A DNA stretch of 7,583 nucleotides from Dehalococcoidia bacterium (GTDB lineage Bacteria > Chloroflexota > Dehalococcoidia > GIF9 > AB-539-J10). This document shows, in pieces, positions 4,446 to 7,583 of the stretch (position 1 is the first letter of the stretch; each line of letters starts with the position of its first letter). The DNA lies in assembly GCA_004377135.1 (NCBI GenBank), contig SOHS01000074.1, forward strand, positions 1 to 7,583. The letters are read 5' to 3'. The notes under the pieces were generated by a model. That model was not told where the DNA came from. It saw nothing but the letters and a program-made list of their open reading frames with translations, and searched no databases. Both the position numbers and the translations under genes were made by a program.

Positions 4446-6632
4446 GTGAAGAAGATATTCAGTATCCTGTTTGCGCTGGTGTTGGTGATGAGCCTGGGGC
4501 TGGCGTCGACGGCGCCAGTTTTGGCAGATGTTCTTGATGTGCCCGGTGACTACCCCACTATCCAGCAAGCCATTGATGCTGCCTCGGATGGTGACACCAT
4601 CATGGTGGCGGCGGGTTTATATGAGGTGAATGTTGAAATTGACAAGTCGTTGACCTTAAAGGGTGCCCAGGCCGGGGTTGATGCCCGCACCCGCAGTGGC
4701 GCTGAGACGATTATTGAACCAGATGAAGGAACAGGGATAAGAATAATTACCGCTGCGGACCGTGTTATTGTCATTGATGGTTTGACGGTGCAGAACGCCG
4801 AGCACGGAATCGCAACTCCAGAGCCCGCAATGGCCGATGATATTACCGTCAGAAACGTACGCATCATAAACCCCACTGAATTTGGGATTAGCCCGACCTT
4901 CACCCTGACAACAACGGTTGAGTATTGCTATGTGGAAGGTGCGATACAAGCCATTAATGCGGGCGCCCTTGTCCCTTTCGATCCGACTGTAGCGACCTTC
5001 AGGAACAACGAGATAGTTGACTCGCAGTTTGGCTTCACCGGATACCTCAAAGATTCGCTTATTGAAGGCAACCTGGTGAGGGACTTCGCTACGGAGGGCG
5101 TAGGCATCAGTGGGCAATTTCTTAACACTGACATCAAAAATAACACGGTAACAGGTTATGTTGAGGGCGCTGCCCTGACTTTCGAGGAGCACTACGGTCG
5201 ATACCTTTCCAAAGATGTCGAAGTGGAAGGCAATACTTTTGCAGGGAATTCCCTGGGTATCTATGTATTCGATACGCAGACAACACTTACTGGAATCACC
5301 GTTAATTTCAACAACATCGCCGGTAACTCTCGGTATGGTGTGTGGAATCAGGGAGGCGAGACGCTGGACGCCACCAGAAACTGGTGGGGCGATGTCAGCG
5401 GACCCAATGGAAGAGGACCCGGTGAGGGCGATGCCGTCTCCACAAAGGTACTTTACTCGCCGTGGCTGGGCGCCGAGCTCAGCACCAAGCCGATGACCTG
5501 GGGCGTGGACACGACTAGTTCCATACAGGACGCTATTGATACGGTAGACCCTGGTGACACCATCATAGTAACGGAAGGGGAATACGAGGAGGACTTGAAT
5601 ATTGGCAAGTCCCTGACTCTCCAGTCGGCAGATGGGACTGATGCGACCACTATCACCGGCTCCGTCAGCATAGAACTGGATGCTGAGATAGTCTACCTTG
5701 GTGGAGATGAAGCTGGATTGACCATCGACGCTGATGGTGGTGACTTTGCTATATCGCTTTCCATTGCTAACGAAAGCGAGGTCTCCATCAGTCACAATAG
5801 CCTCACTGGTGCTGTAGCTGGCATAACCACCCGGAGCGGCCTGCTGGAGAACAGCACCATCTCCATCAAGGATAACAAAATCTGCGATAATGAATACGGA
5901 ATCTACCTGGAATCCGTTGCCGGCGTCAGCACCGTGCTCGTCAAATTCAACAACCTCGCTAGAAACGACGATTACGGGCTCTGCGTTGAAGACAGCGCTG
6001 TCACCGTTGACGCCACCTACAACTGGTGGGGACATGCCAGTGGACCCACTGGTGGCGTGGCCGATCCTGTTACCAGCACAATTGCGGATGGCACTGGAGA
6101 TGCTGTTTCAGAACATGTCCACTTTGACCCCTGGCTGACGACTTATGTATACACCATTACAATATCCAGCACCAATGGGGGGTCAGTAATCATCCCTGGC
6201 GAGGGGACTTTTACCTATGACGCTGAAACTGAGGTTGAGCTGGTAGCAAATGCAAATGGTCCCTACTGGTTCTCCGAGTGGACTGGAGATGTGAGCGCCA
6301 TCGCCGATGTAAAAGCCATCAAAACCACCATCACCATAAACGACGACTGCTACATCACTGCCAATTTCAAGGGTTTTTGGGAGTGCTTCATCGCTACCGC
6401 AGCCTACGGTACTGATACAGCAAAAGAAATAGACATCCTGAGAGAGTTCAGGGACGAGGTCCTGCTGTCTAACAGCCTGGGCGCCGCGTTTGTATCCTTC
6501 TATTATAGAACCAGCCCTCCCATAGCCGGCTTTATCTCACAACATGAGGTTCTGAGAACAGTGGTGAGGGTGGGATTTGTCGACCCGATTGTGAAAATAT
6601 TAACTTGGAGCCACGATTTATGGTCTGGATGA
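4446..6632 (+). CDS. Secreted parallel beta-helix protein with bacterial-repeat domain and CFI-box C-terminus
   Basis: The 728-residue product starts at GTG 4446, with AAGGAG (4434-4439) six bases upstream. Residues 1-27 are a clear signal peptide: KK, a hydrophobic core, and VLA before the cut. Two related right-handed beta-helix modules follow. Module 1 (about 31-345) opens with VPGDYPTIQQAIDAASDGDT and ends in NWWG (312-315), SGP and PWL. Module 2 (about 354-566) opens with SSIQDAIDTVDPGDTIIV and ends in NWWG (527-530), SGP and PWL. Such folds resemble NosD and pectate-lyase-like proteins, but no catalytic site is recognised, so binding or structural roles are as likely as polysaccharide cleavage. 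Residues about 568-643 form an InlB-B-like bacterial-repeat domain (GGSVIIPGEGTF, WTGD). Residues 647-728 begin CFIATAAYGT and match the CFI-box C-terminal domain of exported proteins, thought to act in sorting or anchoring. The gene is more G+C-rich by eye than the dnaX cluster. Confidence 0.92.
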   Translation: MKKIFSILFALVLVMSLGLASTAPVLADVLDVPGDYPTIQQAIDAASDGDTIMVAAGLYEVNVEIDKSLTLKGAQAGVDARTRSGAETIIEPDEGTGIRIITAADRVIVIDGLTVQNAEHGIATPEPAMADDITVRNVRIINPTEFGISPTFTLTTTVEYCYVEGAIQAINAGALVPFDPTVATFRNNEIVDSQFGFTGYLKDSLIEGNLVRDFATEGVGISGQFLNTDIKNNTVTGYVEGAALTFEEHYGRYLSKDVEVEGNTFAGNSLGIYVFDTQTTLTGITVNFNNIAGNSRYGVWNQGGETLDATRNWWGDVSGPNGRGPGEGDAVSTKVLYSPWLGAELSTKPMTWGVDTTSSIQDAIDTVDPGDTIIVTEGEYEEDLNIGKSLTLQSADGTDATTITGSVSIELDAEIVYLGGDEAGLTIDADGGDFAISLSIANESEVSISHNSLTGAVAGITTRSGLLENSTISIKDNKICDNEYGIYLESVAGVSTVLVKFNNLARNDDYGLCVEDSAVTVDATYNWWGHASGPTGGVADPVTSTIADGTGDAVSEHVHFDPWLTTYVYTITISSTNGGSVIIPGEGTFTYDAETEVELVANANGPYWFSEWTGDVSAIADVKAIKTTITINDDCYITANFKGFWECFIATAAYGTDTAKEIDILREFRDEVLLSNSLGAAFVSFYYRTSPPIAGFISQHEVLRTVVRVGFVDPIVKILTWSHDLWSG
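5367..5405 (+). repeat. NWWG/SGP repeat unit, copy 1
   Basis: These 13 codons encode DATRNWWGDVSGP at the end of beta-helix module 1. The unit recurs at 6009-6047 and 7518-7556 with high nucleotide as well as protein similarity. It closes a beta-helix module and is preceded each time by an FNN(I/L)..N segment. Confidence 0.8.
6009..6047 (+). repeat. NWWG/SGP repeat unit, copy 2
   Basis: These 13 codons encode DATYNWWGHASGP at the end of beta-helix module 2 of the same protein. The preceding segment KFNNLARN parallels NFNNIAGN of copy 1, showing that the module was duplicated within the gene. Confidence 0.8.
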
Positions 6633-6775
6633 GAGGTTAATGAGCACACCGGCATTATCAGGCACTAAGTAAGCGACAAGGGGAGTGAAGAGAAACGTAG
6701 GGAGAAAAATAGAGTTGATCTCGTGGTACTCTTTCGGCTGAGCTTCTGCTGGAGCTCTGTCGAAGGATAAGAATT
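6633..6775 (+). other. Spacer between the two beta-helix genes, upstream part
   Basis: No strong terminator follows the first beta-helix gene and no convincing promoter is seen. AAGGGGAGTGAAGAG (6678-6692) resembles the ribosome-site/start stretches at 6797 and 6860 and may be a further decayed copy; the GTG in it opens only an 18-codon ORF. GAGCT (6740-6744) and AGCTC (6753-6757) can form a short stem, and GTCGAAGGAT (6759-6768) resembles the end of a dispersed short element. Confidence 0.4.
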
Positions 6776-6889
6776 ATGGAAAACCGAACTGTTACAAAGG
6801 AGGTGAAGAGCGAAAAGGATTTGCGGAAGGATAAGGATCTTAAGGAAATAATTATTGCCAAGGGGGTGAAAAGTGAAAAAGATATTTAG
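6776..6889 (+). CDS. Possible 37-residue leader ORF overlapping the second beta-helix gene
   Basis: An ATG at 6776, preceded by AAGGAT (6763-6768) at seven bases, opens a 37-codon frame ending at TAG 6887-6889, seventeen bases inside the next gene. The peptide is highly charged and contains an internal repeat, KEVKSEKDL then KGVKSEKDI, 21 residues apart. That repeat follows directly from a DNA duplication of the ribosome-site region, so the frame may be a by-product. If translated, it would end next to the downstream start and could couple translation. No family is recognised. Confidence 0.25.
   Translation: MENRTVTKEVKSEKDLRKDKDLKEIIIAKGVKSEKDI
6797..6822 (+). repeat. Decayed duplicate of a ribosome-site/start region, copy 1
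   Basis: This 26-base segment matches 6860-6885 at 21 positions, exactly 63 bases apart. It lies in the best Shine-Dalgarno sequence in the window (AAAGGAGGTGA, 6796-6806). The position of the GTG start in the downstream copy is GCG here (6810-6812), so this copy has a perfect ribosome site and no start codon. Confidence 0.65.
6860..6885 (+). repeat. Ribosome-site/start region of the second beta-helix gene, copy 2
   Basis: The segment contains AAGGGGGTGA (6860-6869), nine of ten bases matching the ideal anti-16S sequence, followed by the functional GTG at 6873. It is the intact counterpart of 6797-6822. Confidence 0.65.
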
Positions 6890-7583
6890 TATCCTGTTTG
6901 CCTTGGTGCTGGTGGTGAGCCTGGGGCTGGCGACGGCGGCGCCGGTCTTAGCTGGCACCATTATCCATGTGCCCAGTGACTACGACACTATCCAGGAAGC
7001 CATTGATAATGCCGAGGATGGCGACACCATCATGGTGGCGGCGGGGGAATACGAGGCCGCCTTCGTGGTGAATGGTAAGGCAAATATAAGCATAATCAGC
7101 ACTGAGGGGGCAACCGTTACTGCCGCAGTATATGTTCCGGGGCTCGGGGAAACGGATGTATGGGTCATGGCGGCGGTGAATGCGTCAGAAAACATCAATA
7201 TTGAGGGTATCAACTTTGATGGAACCGATGTCAGCGAAGATGGATCTATTTGCGGCATCGTCTACGCGGACAGCACAGGGAGAATTGCTGACCTGACGGT
7301 GGAAAACATTTACGACTCCACATTAGGGGCCGGGGTGGCTATCATAGGTGATGCAGGCACCTCTACTGTAGAGATAACAGGGTCCACTACCTCTCACAAC
7401 AGAATAGGCATATATTTTTTCGGTGATTCTAGCCTGGATAGCCTGGAAGCTCACTTCAACAACATCGTCGGCAACAATGCCAGTGGCGTGGTGAACGATG
7501 GATTTGGGGGGACGGTGAACGCCACCCACAACTGGTGGGGCGATGCCAGCGGGCCATACCACGAATCACTCAACCCTGATGGT
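6873..7583 (+). CDS. Second secreted parallel beta-helix protein (partial at right edge)
   Basis: The frame runs from GTG 6873 to the window edge without a stop, giving 237 residues; the C-terminus is outside. The start is supported by AAGGGGGTGA six bases before the GTG (core spacing) and by alignment with the first protein. Residues 1-27 form a signal peptide differing from the upstream paralogue at only three positions and ending VLA. Residues about 33-61 (VPSDYDTIQEAIDNAEDGDT and on to AAGEYE) match the first helix turns at 23 of 29 positions. Beyond that the proteins diverge until the HFNNIVGN segment (from 194) and NWWG (220-223) with SGP, which recur as in the upstream gene. The fold is a right-handed beta-helix exported from the cell; function and any C-terminal CFI-box cannot be judged from the visible part. 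The pair looks like a tandem gene duplication. Confidence 0.92.
   Translation, partial: MKKIFSILFALVLVVSLGLATAAPVLAGTIIHVPSDYDTIQEAIDNAEDGDTIMVAAGEYEAAFVVNGKANISIISTEGATVTAAVYVPGLGETDVWVMAAVNASENINIEGINFDGTDVSEDGSICGIVYADSTGRIADLTVENIYDSTLGAGVAIIGDAGTSTVEITGSTTSHNRIGIYFFGDSSLDSLEAHFNNIVGNNASGVVNDGFGGTVNATHNWWGDASGPYHESLNPDG
7518..7556 (+). repeat. NWWG/SGP repeat unit, copy 3
   Basis: These 13 codons encode NATHNWWGDASGP in the second beta-helix protein. The DNA is very close to copies 1 and 2 although the intervening helix sequence of the two genes is not, suggesting strong constraint or recent exchange. Confidence 0.8.

Noticed and set aside
5215..5496. Plus-strand alternative-frame ORF within the first beta-helix gene
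   Set aside because: Shadow frame of the beta-helix coding sequence, with no ribosome site or motif.
4656..6035. 459-residue minus-strand ORF opposite the first beta-helix gene
   Set aside because: Although long, it lies antisense to a gene with clear signal peptide, repeats and domains. Its sequence has no recognisable motif, and its length follows from the low stop-codon density in the complementary frame of this repetitive gene.
1..7583. Mobile element, CRISPR array, toxin-antitoxin or defence system
   Set aside because: No transposase, integrase, regular repeat-spacer pattern or recognisable defence gene is present on either strand.

Overview
The window looks like chromosomal DNA of a bacterium with moderate GC content. 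Protein flavour (DnaX N-terminus, a zinc-ribbon membrane protein, tandem secreted beta-helix proteins with a CFI-box tail) suggests an uncultured Chloroflexota of the Dehalococcoidia type. That is an impression from remembered families, not a database result. All supported genes lie on the plus strand.

Layout: (1) 1-437 is the C-terminal part of a MarC-family membrane protein cut by the left edge. (2) 642-1121 encodes a 159-residue protein with an N-terminal Cys4 zinc ribbon and a DUF4870/UPF0132-like membrane domain. (3) 1345-3938 is the widely conserved replication/repair cluster dnaX - ybaB/ebfC - recR. DnaX is the clamp-loader subunit, YbaB/EbfC is a small nucleoid-associated protein, and RecR is a recombination mediator. 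dnaX has an extended -10 promoter so close to its ATG that the mRNA should be leaderless or nearly so. (4) 3939-4445 is a 507-base gap. It holds a good promoter (4123-4149), several short stems and a very strong intrinsic terminator (4308-4343). Together these define a roughly 190-nt candidate structured RNA or attenuator leader. (5) 4446-6632 encodes a 728-residue secreted parallel beta-helix protein with two helix modules, a bacterial-repeat domain and a C-terminal CFI-box. (6) 6633-6872 is a spacer containing a decayed duplicate of the next gene's ribosome-binding/start region and a possible 37-codon ORF. (7) 6873 to the right edge is a second secreted beta-helix protein, closely related to the first over its signal peptide and first helix turns, then divergent.

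The first half is ordinary housekeeping. The second half is accessory in character: tandem modular surface or exported proteins, with noticeably more G+C-rich coding sequence by eye. No mobile element, CRISPR array, tRNA or rRNA is visible. No clearly new multi-gene system is evident. The best leads are the unclassified RNA candidate at about 4156-4343 and the duplicated start region before the second beta-helix gene.
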